The notes: generated from the letters alone by a model not told the origin. Shown: positions 50,449 through 61,296, counted from the stretch's first letter. The stretch is DNA of 64,000 nucleotides from Dolomedes plantarius (GCA_907164885.2 OU015495.1:214688224-214752223), one strand, 5' to 3'. Numbers and translations are program-made.

Positions 50449-52050
50449 TCAAGAATATATTTTAATAAGCTTTCCATGTTGGAAAAATATTAGGGATATT
50501 TAAAAAAACTTCCAAAACCAACAGTCAATTTTCATTAATTTAAAAAAGTTTACACTAAAATTCACTAGCTCCTGTTTATAAGATAATAAAATAAACTGTT
50601 ATTTGGGATTGAATATTTCAAAAATATACTGAAATTACTCAACATATTTTTTTTTTCCAAATTTAATGAAAAATTTCATTTGTCTTTAATGTTTAAAAAT
50701 GTTGAATGAATAAAAATCGTAAAAATCATTTGGTAGTAAAATAATATTTAAAAAATAATGGAAATAGAATTCCCTTTTAAAATGAGTTCTAGATAGCGCG
50801 GGTTTAAAATGAACCTCATACGTGTTGTAATGTCATCCATGTATTTATTTTCGCCACTTATCTTTTGAGGGGCAGTGAATGTTCTTACTATCACAATCTG
50901 ATTCACTCTGTTTGTCACAAGTGATATCTTTTTTAAGATCGAGTAATACTACAAGAAGCTTGCGTAACCGAATACTGAAAGGATCAATCAGAGTAAAAGC
51001 TGGTATAGATGGTTATGATACTACACAATTGAAACGATCTTTTTCTGGATGACAACAAGTTCAGCCTTGTAACAGACCACTTTGTAGCACTGGTAGAATG
51101 ACCGATAAGTATCTCATAAAAATAATCCTTTTTTATTCCAGATGTTTTGCATCAAAGTGCTGCCTGATAAAGAAGGTCCGGGTAACGTATCAAGTGCAAT
51201 AAACAAGATCGCTTAGGGAAGGAATTAAGATTTATTAGATCTAGATTTCAGAATGATCTAAGAGAGATCGATTACATTTTCAGAAAAGAATCTGTTACCA
51301 AAGTAAAGATAGTTTACAGCAAGGGTTATCAAACTTTTTTTATACTGCACAAGAGTAAAAACCTGATGAAAAAAAGCAGTGGATTTCAGGGGTGGTGGGT
51401 TTTATGACTGCCTATTAAATTATTGAAGGAATTTTTAATCTGGAATATTATGTATCTAATGGATATTTAAAGAGATCGTGGGTATAATCGCAGATTATTC
51501 TAACTATCTTCTTTACTTCGGGGAAAAGTAAAATTTTGCAGCTTTATACGATACATAAATACAATAAGAAAGCAAGTTCTGATAAAATAAAGAGTATCAC
51601 TAAGAATGCCTATCGGGAGGAAATAACAGATTGGCGAGTTTTGTAGGTAAGCAAAGGTAAAAACTTCGCGCAACGCTCAGTGCCATTTGTCGATTTTTCT
51701 TACGCTAAACGAACTCGGGTAACTCCTATAGATCGATCCCGTAGTTTAGGAGACACGTGTACGAGAGTTTGTAAGCTACTGAATTAACGAATCTCTTTAA
51801 AGATTTTCGAAAGTAGCATCATGTTCATGGGTATACAAATCAAGATGATATTTTTTATTTATATTTCAGTCAACATTTACTAGCCTTACTTTATAGAAAA
51901 TTATTCAGGTTCCTGAGAGTGAATTCCTAGTTTCCCAACACTGTTATGATATCACATGAAATATATGACTCGCAGAATTACTAGACCTTAATCTGATAAA
52001 AGCATTATGGCATTATATGGTGATATTTCACAAAGGCCAACATTTTCTTG
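50449..52050. other. Unassigned intergenic DNA
   Basis: No gene supported. At 51320 the words CAAGGGTTATCAAACTTTTT resemble a hAT terminus, but no matching inverse end was found. Confidence 0.45.
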
Positions 52051-52384
52051 CTAGATCATTACTGTGCCATCTACTTTCCTTGATGAAGGTAACACTGCGT
52101 CCACACACATCTGCACTGCACAGAATTCTGGGGGGAAACCAGTGATTTGTGGGCAGAGCGCTCTGCAGCGATCCCTCCATCGAGCGGTTTTTGCACAAAT
52201 CATCAAAGAGACACGAGGGACCTTGGGGGGGGGTTTAAACGGGGAAATGTCTAGAAGACAGTCTAGTGTTCCTTCACACATCGCTTGGGGGGGAGGAGCG
52301 TGGCTAATCGACCCCCAAATGTGTCAAGAGAGTCGGGGGGTGCTTACTGCAGAATTGTCTGCATGTGTGTGGAAGCAGTATTAG
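52051..52384. other. GC-rich block with open frames on both strands, unassigned
   Basis: About 330 bp with G+C well above the flanks and no stop for 106 codons on plus (52064-52384) and 76 on minus (52051-52281). It contains G runs and a GGGCAGAGCGCTCTGC palindrome near 52151-52166. I recognise no domain in any frame. It may be an exon, a fragment of a GC-rich element or a gene remnant; none can be shown. Confidence 0.3.
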
Positions 52385-52387
52385 AGG

Positions 52388-52569
52388 TTTGGTTTGGTTT
52401 GAAGAGCTACGATCAATTTTTACTTGAGGAGGGCTAATTAGACCGAGACTTACTGCTTAAAGCCGATTCCGAACGGATACAGACCGCCATGCCAAAAGTG
52501 GGCCTCAAACCCATAGACTCTGGGACCGTATGCCATCACCCTAGTCATTCGGCCATCGTCCGGCAAAGG
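52388..52569 (-). mobile_element. SINE family B with 7-bp TSD
   Basis: TTAGAGG flanks both sides (52381-52387 and 52570-52576). On the minus strand it starts CCGGACGATGGCCGAATGAC and carries a degenerate B box (GGTTTGAGGCC). It ends in a tail of CCAAA-type repeats (GGTTTGGTTTGG on plus). Gives the clearest 3' end of the family together with 63703-63886. Confidence 0.85.
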
Positions 52570-52576
52570 TTAGAGG

Positions 52577-53080
52577 AGAAAGAGTTGTTGGAGAAATGGC
52601 CAAATTAAAGTATTCTCACAGATCGCCATTAATCGCGTCACCAATTAAACAAATTTTTCTTCTTTTTTTTCTCTTGGTGAAATATCAAGAGAAGAATCAA
52701 GATCCCTTGGTGAAGGATAAAAACAATAACAGTAAAAACAAAGTCAAGGCCCTTTTCTTGATCCTGATTGTCCTGACCCTTGATATTTGGAAATTCTATT
52801 TTGAAAATAAAGCCGAAAGATAACTTTTTCGTTTTGTTCAGTTATTTTGCTTCCTTAAGCTGGACGAAGAGCGGAGGGTTAAGGCATTGCCGATCGGTAC
52901 TAAAGTCTGTGTAATTGAGCTCCATTGTTGGCTTTAATGTTTTAAATTACTCAGAATCGGCATTAAACCGTCGATTCCGATGTTATTAAGTCTCATGCAG
53001 TAAAAAGATGACCGTAGCACTCCAAAACCAGTCGATTATCTTTTTCAGCCTTTTTCCTTTAAGACTTTCCTTTTTATTGA
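52577..53080. other. Unassigned spacer
   Basis: No gene supported. A 75-codon open frame at 52596-52823 is lysine-rich low-complexity sequence with no known motif. Confidence 0.45.
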
Positions 53081-53592
53081 CTTTAAAGTAGGGGTCTTTT
53101 ACCCGTGGCCTGCCGAAACATTTCGTTCAGGCAAAACGAAAGTTTGATATAAATTTGAAAAAAACCCTTAGAACGGCAAATCCTCTCAGACAAAAAAAGA
53201 TCAAGAATGCAACGGGAAAAAGTAGCCCACGTCACGTAGGTTTATGGAAATAGTAATAAACTGGACATTGTACTCAGAATCTTAAGACGAAATAAACACA
53301 AAAACAGCATGCCAAGGCTCTTCCTTTCCAGAACCTCACGTGCGTCTCGTCTTCCTGCATTCATTCTGTTTAATGCAATATGAAGTACAAAATACATTGT
53401 TTCGACTCCCATTTTTTGTTGTACGTATAAAATAATAAATTTAAAAAAAATTAATTAATAATAGTTTTAAAGGTACAAAACACTGTTTAAAACACACCAT
53501 ACACAGAAAACTTCAGTGACGTCTTTTGAAGGAATTAATCTTTTCCTTACGGGGTGGGATAGCATGTATCCCAAGAATACGGGCCCAAGAAT

Positions 53593-53596
<4 letters not shown>

Positions 53597-53648
<52 letters not shown>

Positions 53649-53710
53649 TCTCTCTCTATATATATATCCTCCTTTATATATATATATATATCTTCCTATA
53701 TATATATCTA
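53597..53710. repeat. (TA)n-rich microsatellite with TCC interruptions
   Basis: About 25 TA units, then TATATC and TCC-type variants up to the Helitron-like 5' end. TA sequence resumes at 60461, so the Helitron-like element sits in this microsatellite. Confidence 0.9.
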
Positions 53711-54354
53711 TCTATACTAATATATAAAGAGAGAGCGGATTTTGTACGTGGAGGGTAATCTCCGGAACCACTGCACCTATTTGAAAAATTCTTTCACAAT
53801 TTGACAGGTACATTATTCCAGATGGACATAGGCTATATATTATGTATATCTGATCAGTAGAAATAAAGTTAGGGGGGGATATTCTAGATTTGTGTGCACG
53901 GCCGCCATCTTGGATTTTTTCGCCAGGGTTTGGCGCATTTTGCATGGCGATAATTATTGCGTTCTGGTAAAAATAACCCAATGTCAAATTCTCTAATTTT
54001 AAGATCAAACAATTATTTCTGATGTGATCTTTTAATTACAGTATAATAATTTTAGGTCAGATCTCGACCTTGAACTGGAAATCTGAGTCAAATTGACTAT
54101 ACTCAAAAGAGTAAATTATTTTTAAAACTAAGAATCTTTTTGTTTACCATTTTGGTACTTACGTATTATAGCTGAAGCTTGGCAGCCTTTAACCCTTGGC
54201 GTAATATCTGCTCGCCAACACCTAACTTCACAGTGGCAACCTATTTCCTGCCCGGAAATTATAAACAACATTTCGAGCAGAAGCATGTTAAAATAATACA
54301 AATGTGAGGAAAACGCGGTTACTCCCAAGCTCTACGTGCCCAATAAGATTTTTT

Positions 54355-55560
54355 TTATTAAATACAAATTTTAAGGGGGTTAAAAAGGGCATAACCCCCT
54401 GCCCCCCTCTAAAAACACCCAATGTATCTTTGGAACCATAGGGCCTAGGAAATTGAAATTTCGTATGGTGGTTCCCCATAATCCCTAGGTGCCTTCTAAG
54501 AAATCTTTTTTTGAAAACTGTAAATTTTAAGGGGGTTAAAAAGAGCTTAACCCCCTGCCCTCCCTCTAAAAACACCCATTGTATCTTTGGAACCATAGGG
54601 CCTAAGAAGCTGCAATTTCGTATAGTGATTCCCCATAATCCCTAGGTGCCTTCTAAGAAATCTTTTTTTGGAAACTGTATATTTTAAGGGGGTTAAAAAG
54701 AGCTTAACCCCCTGCCCCCCCCTAAAAACACCCACTGTATCTTTGGAACCATAGGGCCTAGAAAGTTGAAATTTCGTATACTGGTTCCCCATAATCCCAA
54801 GGTGCACTGTAAGAAATCTTTTTTTGGAAACTGTAAAATTTAAGGGGGTTAAAAAGAGCTTAACCCCCTTACCCCCTCTAAAAACACCCACTGTATATTT
54901 GGAACCATAGGGCCTAGGAGGTTGAAATTTCGTATAGTGGTTCCCCATAATCCCTAGGTGGCTTCTAAGAAATCTTTTTTTTGAAAACTGTATATTTTAA
55001 GGGGGTTAAAAAGAGCTTAACCCCCTGCCCCCTCTAAAAACACCCACTGTATCTCTGGAACCACAAGGCCTAGGAAGCTGAAATTTCCTATGGTGGTTCC
55101 TCTTAAGCTCTAGGTGCATACCAATAAATCATTTTGAACGCTCGAAATTTAAGGGGCTTTGCCCCCTCTCCCCCCCCCATAAAATCCTACTGTATCTCTG
55201 GAACCATAAGGCCTAGGAAGCTGACATTTTGTATAGTGGTTCCTTTTAAGCTCTAGGGGCACACCTATAAATATATTTTTAAAGTTCAAATTTTAAGGGG
55301 TTTACCCCCCCCCCCCCCAAAAAAAAAAACTCACAGTATCTTTGGAACCATAAGGCCTGAGATGCTGAAATTTGGTTGGTTGGTTCGTTTTCCTTAAGCC
55401 CTAGGTGCACACCAATAATTTTTTCCTTTTTTCGTTCAAATTTTAATGGGGGTTTAGCCCCCCCCCCAAAAAAAAAGAAATAAACCCACTGTATCTCTGG
55501 AACAATAAGGCCGAAGAAGTTGAAATTTTGCATGGAGTTTCTTCTTAGGCTCTAGGTGCT
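54355..55560 (-). repeat. Tandem array of about eight 155-bp units
   Basis: Units recur near 54374, 54530, 54688, 54843, 54999, 55151, 55293 and 55445. Each has TTTTAAGGGGGTTAAAAAG, a C-rich run, CTGTATCTTTGGAACCATA and GGGCCTAGGAAG. The first five are closest to each other; later ones decay. On the minus strand the units stay open in one frame over two to three periods, giving a repeating 52-residue stretch with PRPYGSKDTVGVFRGG. I treat this as non-coding until shown otherwise. Confidence 0.85.
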
Positions 55561-55969
55561 GGCCAAGAAAGATGTTTAACAAGCAACTTTTTAGGAGATT
55601 GTAAAGTGGTTTTAAATCCCCAAAATAAAAATGAAATATCCAAAACTAGTATTTAAATTCGGATCACTGTCGTTAAATTCTGCGATGAACTCCTTATGAG
55701 AAATGACCCCACCTTACTGCTAAAGTTAATTGAAATTAAATGAACCAAATGACATAATTCATGGCACTCGTGTAATCTGTGGCGAAGCACGTGTATGAAA
55801 TATACGAAAGCAGTTAATGCATCAACATTTTGAGCAGCAGCATGTTTAAAAAAGTATTTGGAAAACACATGGAAAAGTTTTAAAAAAATAAGCAGCTGAA
55901 GAACATGATTTCGCTATAGATAATTTTAGATCTCATTAAAAATTTCATATTAAAGACAAAATAGGAATG

Positions 55970-56110
55970 CACTCTTAGACAAAAAAAAGCGACGCGCCAA
56001 GAAGGGGTAATGCAAATTAGACACAAACTGATATGCATACAGGTTTCGACGGAAAACGCAAATATTTAAAGTTTGGCAATCGGGATTTTAAAGTAATGGC
56101 AATCGGGAAC
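55970..56110 (+). mobile_element. Relic of a Tc1-like terminus
   Basis: CACTCTTAGACAAAAAAAAG followed by CGCGCCAAGAAGG resembles the TIR of the Tcb1-like elements at 32063 and 45362 (CACTCATGGACAAAAAA, then GCGCACCAAGAAGG). The preceding base is G instead of TA, and there is no opposite end or coding part nearby. Probably a fragment of a related Tc1 family lying in the spacer between the two opposed arrays. Confidence 0.5.
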
Positions 56111-56284
56111 CGTAGAACCAGTTTTCCTTCTGAATTCTGACTGTTTTGCCGCAATCTTTAATATTACATCTCCAGCTACTGGTCGATTAAAATAGGCATG
56201 CATGTTGTGAAAGTTAGGGCATACACGCTGACTGGGCAAAATTCCACGGATCTGGAAAATAGACACTGCATCTTCTTCCTTTTG

Positions 56285-56446
56285 GCCTATATTACACTAT
56301 CAAAGTTCTTTGACAAAGATATTTTTTAAAAGTTATTTGTATCTTTTATAACAGTTATACACAAAAGAAATGCTATAACCTCAAAATACCCCTATTACAC
56401 TATCAAAGTTCTTTGACAAAGATCTTTTATAAAAGTTATTTCTATC
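56285..56446. repeat. Direct repeat with TCAAAGTTCTTTGACAAAGA
   Basis: A stretch of about 55 bp starting TATTACACTATCAAAG occurs at about 56288 and again at 56394. Related words (CTTTTATAAAAGATCTTTG) occur inverted at 57310-57345. The core can fold on itself (TCTTTGTC and GACAAAGA). Non-coding. Confidence 0.6.
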
Positions 56447-56448
56447 TA

Positions 56449-56985
56449 AGGGGGCTAAATCCCTTAAAATTCGAGCTCTTAAAAAAGATTTATTGGTGTG
56501 TACCTAGGGCTTAAGGGGAAGTACCATACAAAATTTCAGCTTCCTAGACCCTATGGTTCCAGAGATACAGTGCGATTTTTTAGGGGGGAGGGGGTTAAAC
56601 CCCTTAAATTTCGAGCTCTTAAAAATATTTATTGGTGTGTACCTAGGGCTTTAGGGGAACCACCATGCAAAATTTCAGCTTTCTAGGCCTTATGGTTCCA
56701 GAGATACTATAGGGGGTTTTTTAGAGGGGGGGGTTAAGCCACTTTTAACCCGCTTAAAATGTGTATTTTTCAAAAAGATTTTTTAGTGGACACCTAGGGC
56801 TTAAGGGGAACCACCATACGAAATTTCAACTTCCATGGTCCTATGGTTTCAGAGATACAATGGGTTTTTTTTCAGTGGGGAGGGGGTTAAGCCCCTTTTA
56901 AACCCCTTAATATTTGTACTTTTTAAAAATATTTCTTAGTGGGCATCTAGAGCTTAGGAGTAACCACCATGCAAAATTTCATCAT
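56449..56985 (+). repeat. Inverted array of about four 155-bp units
   Basis: Same unit as 54355-55560 in the opposite orientation, near 56449, 56590, 56735 and 56885. Each shows CCCTATGGTTCCAGAGATAC-type and TAGGGCTTAAGGGGAACCAC-type words. Units are more diverged than those of the left array. A short open frame on plus repeats the TKFQLPRPYGSRDTV motif seen on minus in the other array. Confidence 0.8.
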
Positions 56986-58234
56986 CCTAAGACTTTTCCT
57001 TTGAAAGATTTGCGTTTTTAACATACTCATTTTGAATATTTTTCGTGTATTTTTGTTTTGTCATTAGTGCGCAATTTTTAATTAGAGCTAAAACTATTTC
57101 GAATCGAAATCTTGTTCTTTATCTGCCGCGTTTTCCACACATTTGTATTTTTTTAACATGCTGTTGGTCGAAATGTTGTTTATAACATTCGGGCACCGAA
57201 ATCTTTTATAAAACTTTGACGAAGAACCCAACTTTTATAAAAGTTATCTTTTATCAAAGTTGAGGTATTGTAGTTGATTCGAGAAATATTACACTGTCAT
57301 ATTTCTCGTCAAACTTCTTTTATAAAAGATCTTTGTCAAATAACTTTCATAACCTAAAAAAATAAAGAAAATCTCCAAAACGAAACTTAGAACGGGAGCG
57401 AATAGCAATGAATGGCGAAAACAATACTATCAACAAGGATGGGGCGTATAATTGGCGCTTTATTGCCGCTTTTTCGCCAAACCGCAAAGCTTCAGCTATA
57501 ATACGTAAGTACCAAAATTTTTGAATCCATTATCAGTTTTTCGTTAACTTATTAAATTTAAGTTGCTTTTAATTTTGTTTATCGATTGTCAATTAGTATA
57601 CTATAATGATACACCATTTCATTTATTTGAAGTAAAAATTATCTGCCATCATTTTTTCGTAAAATGTAAAATACAGTATACATTTTAAATATAATATATT
57701 TTAAAATATTTTATAATTCTAAGTTGTAGTGGATTACAAATAAATTTAAATAACTGAAGTTCAACTTCTCTCTCCCCAGGAACCTAAGTTAAGAAGTTAG
57801 TTAAGGTTAAGTTATTGGTTTAGGAAAAGGGTTTTTTTTTTCTTATTTCCAACACAGCAGGATAAATGGTCAAATAATTCTTGTCCCGATTTTATTGTAT
57901 GCACCAAATATTTGGTTAAGGTCAAATCTGAAGTAAAATTTCATTACCACAATGCCCTAACCCCCCCCCCCCCCCAAAAAAAAAAGAGGATCTGGTTACT
58001 CACCATGAATTTATGGGTTCATAATTATTTAACATTTTTCAAAGCTGAATTTGAGATAATTTTTAAATTGCAAGTTATTTAGGTGGTACAAAAATGCTGT
58101 ATTTTTTTTCTAATTAACAATATATTGGCATAATATTTTGGTGATTCATTGCTATTAGTCAAAGAGTTAGGGCAAACTGAATACATGGCATTGAAATTTT
58201 ATCTATAAGTAAAATTCATTTGACCAAATTTTTC

Positions 58235-58565
58235 ATATGGATCATAATTTGAAAAGGTAGTTTTTAATTAAAAATGACAAAAAAAAAATCTCAGTCCAAC
58301 GATTAAATGATTTTTCAAAAATATTTCTAAGTTTCATAATTTAAAAAGGTCGTTTTTATTAAAAAAGCTAAAAGAAAAACCCAAAATTTCCAATATTTGA
58401 GAATGATTTTTTCAAAAAAATTTCCAAGTTTCATAATTTAAAAAGTGGTTTTTATTAAAAACCCAAAAATAAATCTAAGTCCAACGTTTAAATGATTTTT
58501 CAAAATTTTTTCTAAGTTTCAGAATTTAAACAGGTGGTTTTTATTAAAAAGCTAAAAAATTCAAA
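58235..58565. repeat. Diverged tandem repeat, about 90-bp period, four units
   Basis: TTTCATAATTTAAAAAG followed by GTTTTTATTAAAAA and AAGTCCAACG-like words recurs about four times. AT-rich and non-coding. Lies in the right half of the composite inverted structure. Confidence 0.65.
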
Positions 58566-58689
58566 GTCCAGCGTTTTGAAAACACCGCTTAAAACACATT
58601 GACGAGAATTTTTCCACTCCTCAAAACACGGTAAAATCGCCAAGTTGGCACAAAAAAATCCAAGATGGCGGCGTGCACACAATTATTAA

Positions 58690-59700
58690 GTAACGTAATA
58701 TTATTTTGAATATTATTTTAGGTGCTTAAAATAATTCAAAAAACATTCTTTACTTAAAATCCTTTTTTTATTTTTGTATTTTTATTTCATCTCTTACTCT
58801 AATTTTGAGATACCAATGTGTATTTATACTTCTATAATCTATCTATATCTATACTTATATATAAAGAGAGAGAGCGATTTTGTACGTGGAGGGTAATCAC
58901 CAGAACCACTGCACCTATTTGAAAAATTCTTTCACTATTTGAAAGGTACATTATTCCAGATGGACATAGGCTATATATTATGTATATCTGATCAGTAGAA
59001 ATGAAGTTAGGTGCTTAATCCTAACAATCTCCATTGTTACCGCTACTGTCCTCTACCGCTTTTTGTGCCGAAGTCTTCAACGACCCTTAGCGTGGTGCTA
59101 TCGCGGTGGGCTTCTGTTCTGACGATAGTGGTTTGAACCTATCCGTTCTCCGGCACGCCTTTTTCTTTTAAAAAATTAACTTTAATTATTTACTAACGTA
59201 ATATTAATTTGAATATTATTTTGGGAATATTATTTGAAAAAAATTTAATGTTATTTAAAAAAAACATTCTTTACTTAAAATCCTTTTTTTATTTTTGTAT
59301 TTTTATTTCATCTCTTAACTTCTCTCTTTTAAAAAATTAACTTTAATTAATAACTAACGTAATATTAATTTGAATACTATTTTAGGTGCTTAAAATAATT
59401 TTAAAAAACATTCTTTTTTTAAAATCCTTTTTTATTTTTGAATAAAACTACGGTCTCAAGCACACCTCTTTCTTTTATAAAATTAACTTTAATTAATAAA
59501 TAACGTAATATTACTTTGAATATTATTTTAGGTGCTTAAAATAATTTTAAAAAAATTCTTTACTTAAAATCCTTTTTTATTTTTGTATTTTTATTTCATC
59601 TCTTACTCTAATTTTGAGATACCAATGTGTATCTATACTTCTATAATAATATACAAAGAGAGAGAGCAGATTTTGCATGTGGAGGGTAATGTACAACTTT
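58690..59700. repeat. Repeated Helitron-like subterminal blocks
   Basis: Blocks such as TAATATTATTTTAGGTGC and CTTACTTAAAATCC recur at about 58690, 59190, 59345 and 59500. The string ATTTTGAGATACCAATGTG precedes both the 58848 and the 59632 TCTATACT starts. This arrangement suggests repeated duplication of a Helitron 5' region with its upstream flank. A non-repeated patch lies at 59013-59165. No protein predicted. Confidence 0.6.
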
Positions 59701-60697
59701 TGTACATTAAAATGTACCTTACATATTTTCCTTTGTCAACCGCAGTCAAGTAACCATAGAAATACCCTTTAGCTTACGGGGTCGTTTTTCGAAACCGCTC
59801 TTTACAACGGGAAAATGTTATCTACTTCCTATCCCCATTTTACGTGGGGGACATTCAGCGTCGGGGGTCAGGGGAAAGAGTGGTTAATTGCTTTCTTATT
59901 GCTTTCTTACTATTAAAGAAGAATTTCAATAGTAGTTCATCGGCACTCCTTGCCTCTTTCATCTCTCAAAAGGCTGAAAATGGATGAACCGCCCTTCTGA
60001 TGTCTCTCGCCTGTAAAGAAATAGCCTCTAGCTAGAACGACAAAAGATTATTATTCAGTCCTTTTCGGCAAGATTCACCCTCCGTTCCCAGAATGTCACC
60101 CAATTGTTCTTTGGGGGCAAAGACGTTAGGAAAGTCACAACGAAGTAGAATTCTAGACTATATCTCTGCCGACATCAAACCGTATTTTTCGAGAGTATGT
60201 GCTTCGGATATATGCTATCCCACCCCGTAAGGAAAAGGTTTAATATTTTTAAGATTCAAGTAGAGGAGGTATTGATAAATACAAAAAGGATTTTTGAAAC
60301 TGGCAACGTTAAAGGGTTTATTGAAGAAAACTGCATTTGGAAGTACGCTTTTTATTGGACATTTAAGGTAAAAAAAGATTTACAATTTATTGGCTATCAA
60401 CTGGAAATTTATTGGTATAATATTTTGTTCAACCCGGACAAAGTCGGGACGGGCCGCTAGTATATATATACATATATATGAAATTTCCCCTTAATGGGCC
60501 CCGTAAGCTAAAGGTTAATCCTTCATCATAATGCCATATAAAGCAAATCAAGCAATCCCCTCAAAGGCATCGTTAGCAAATAATACATTTTTTCCTCTGC
60601 CTATACTACTTATTTCACAGATGTGTGGCCCATGGAACTTTACGAATTTACTGGTGTGGCCCTCAAACGTGAAAGGTTAAAGACCCCTACTTTAAAG

Positions 60698-61294
60698 ACT
60701 TCCTAGTGTCTAGTCTTAACGCTATGCACTTATCCACGATCTTACCGGATGGTGATACGTCAAACGAAATTATTAACGACCAAAGAATTTTAAGAAAATT
60801 CTTGACTAAAAATAAAATTCCCCAAAAAGTGCAAAACAATTTCTTACTCCCCCCCCCCCCCTTCATTACCTTGAGCCCTGCCCATCGATTTCAGTCTCAT
60901 CGTCGAGAATCGACTGACACGAATTCGTAACGTATTTCTTTTCTATATTTGCGGAAAGGCTTTATAACAGCTTGATCGCGTACTAATAAGTTGATTGAAG
61001 AGGTAAGGAATCGATGTCCCGTTTTATTGAACCAGATAAAACAGATAAAGAATAGCTTTATATGAAAATCTTATTCCAAACAAAATAACGAGCTATTGAT
61101 CGGTTTAACACACTTTGCCTGAAGGACCAACTTTGGGCCTAGAAGGCCAATAATCGAGATGAATTTATGAGTTACAAAACCATCCCACTACCAAGTGAAA
61201 TCAGGAAATAAATGCATAAATAAAGTGAGTTGTTTCATTCCTATATAATGCTCCTTGAAATTTTTATTATTTAGAGCTGCACGAAGCTACAATA
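60698..61294. other. Unassigned spacer
   Basis: No gene supported. A 74-codon open frame (60706-60930) contains a C-run and has no known motif. Confidence 0.45.
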
Positions 61295-61296
61295 TA

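Larger units (their letters stand above)
53885..58690. repeat. Composite inverted structure inside the Helitron-like element
   Basis: Several blocks on the left recur inverted on the right in mirrored order. GTGCACGGCCGCCATCTTGG (about 53895) pairs with CCAAGATGGCGGCGTGCAC (about 58661). TTGGTACTTACGTATTATAG (about 54152) pairs with its inverse ending near 57517. A block with GAAATTATAAACAACATTTC and CATGTTAAAATAATACAAAT (54255-54305) pairs with 57130-57190. Between the mirrored blocks stand the opposed 155-bp repeat arrays. This suggests a fold-back element inserted in, or captured by, the Helitron-like element. Confidence 0.65.
53711..60460 (+). mobile_element. Helitron-like element, non-autonomous, about 6.75 kb
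   Basis: The 5' end is A followed by TCTATACTAATATATAAAG, a common Helitron start. The 3' end has a hairpin CCCGGACAAAGTCGGG (60433-60448), then ACGGGCCGCTAG and T, the typical stem plus CTRR. Insertion is between A and T without duplication, as in rolling-circle transposition. No Rep/helicase gene is present. Two further starts of the same type lie inside, at 58848 and 59632. The first 165 bp are repeated at 58848-59012, so the span may be a nest of related elements sharing one 3' end. Confidence 0.7.
53089..60689. mobile_element. hAT-type element carrying a Helitron-like insertion
   Basis: The left end TAGGGGTCTTTTACCCGTGG and the inverted right end GGTTAAAGACCCCTA lie inside perfect 8-bp flanks CTTTAAAG (53081-53088 and 60690-60697). 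GTGGCC follows near both ends, as in other hAT elements of the CAGGGGTC type. Only about 0.6 kb on the left and 0.2 kb on the right belong to this element; the middle is a TA microsatellite and a 6.75-kb Helitron-like insertion. No hAT transposase remains. Confidence 0.8.

Noticed and set aside
51318..51345. hAT-like terminus CAAGGGTTATCAAACTTTTT
   Set aside because: No matching inverted end or TSD could be found within several kilobases.
54547..54948. 133-codon minus-strand frame as a repeat protein gene
   Set aside because: Frame continuity follows from a period near 156 bp; later units shift frame. Kept as a finding, not as a CDS.
60197..60460. 87-codon open frame at the Helitron-like 3' end
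   Set aside because: It runs into the terminal hairpin, has no Rep, helicase or RPA motif and is AT-biased; not a gene on this evidence.
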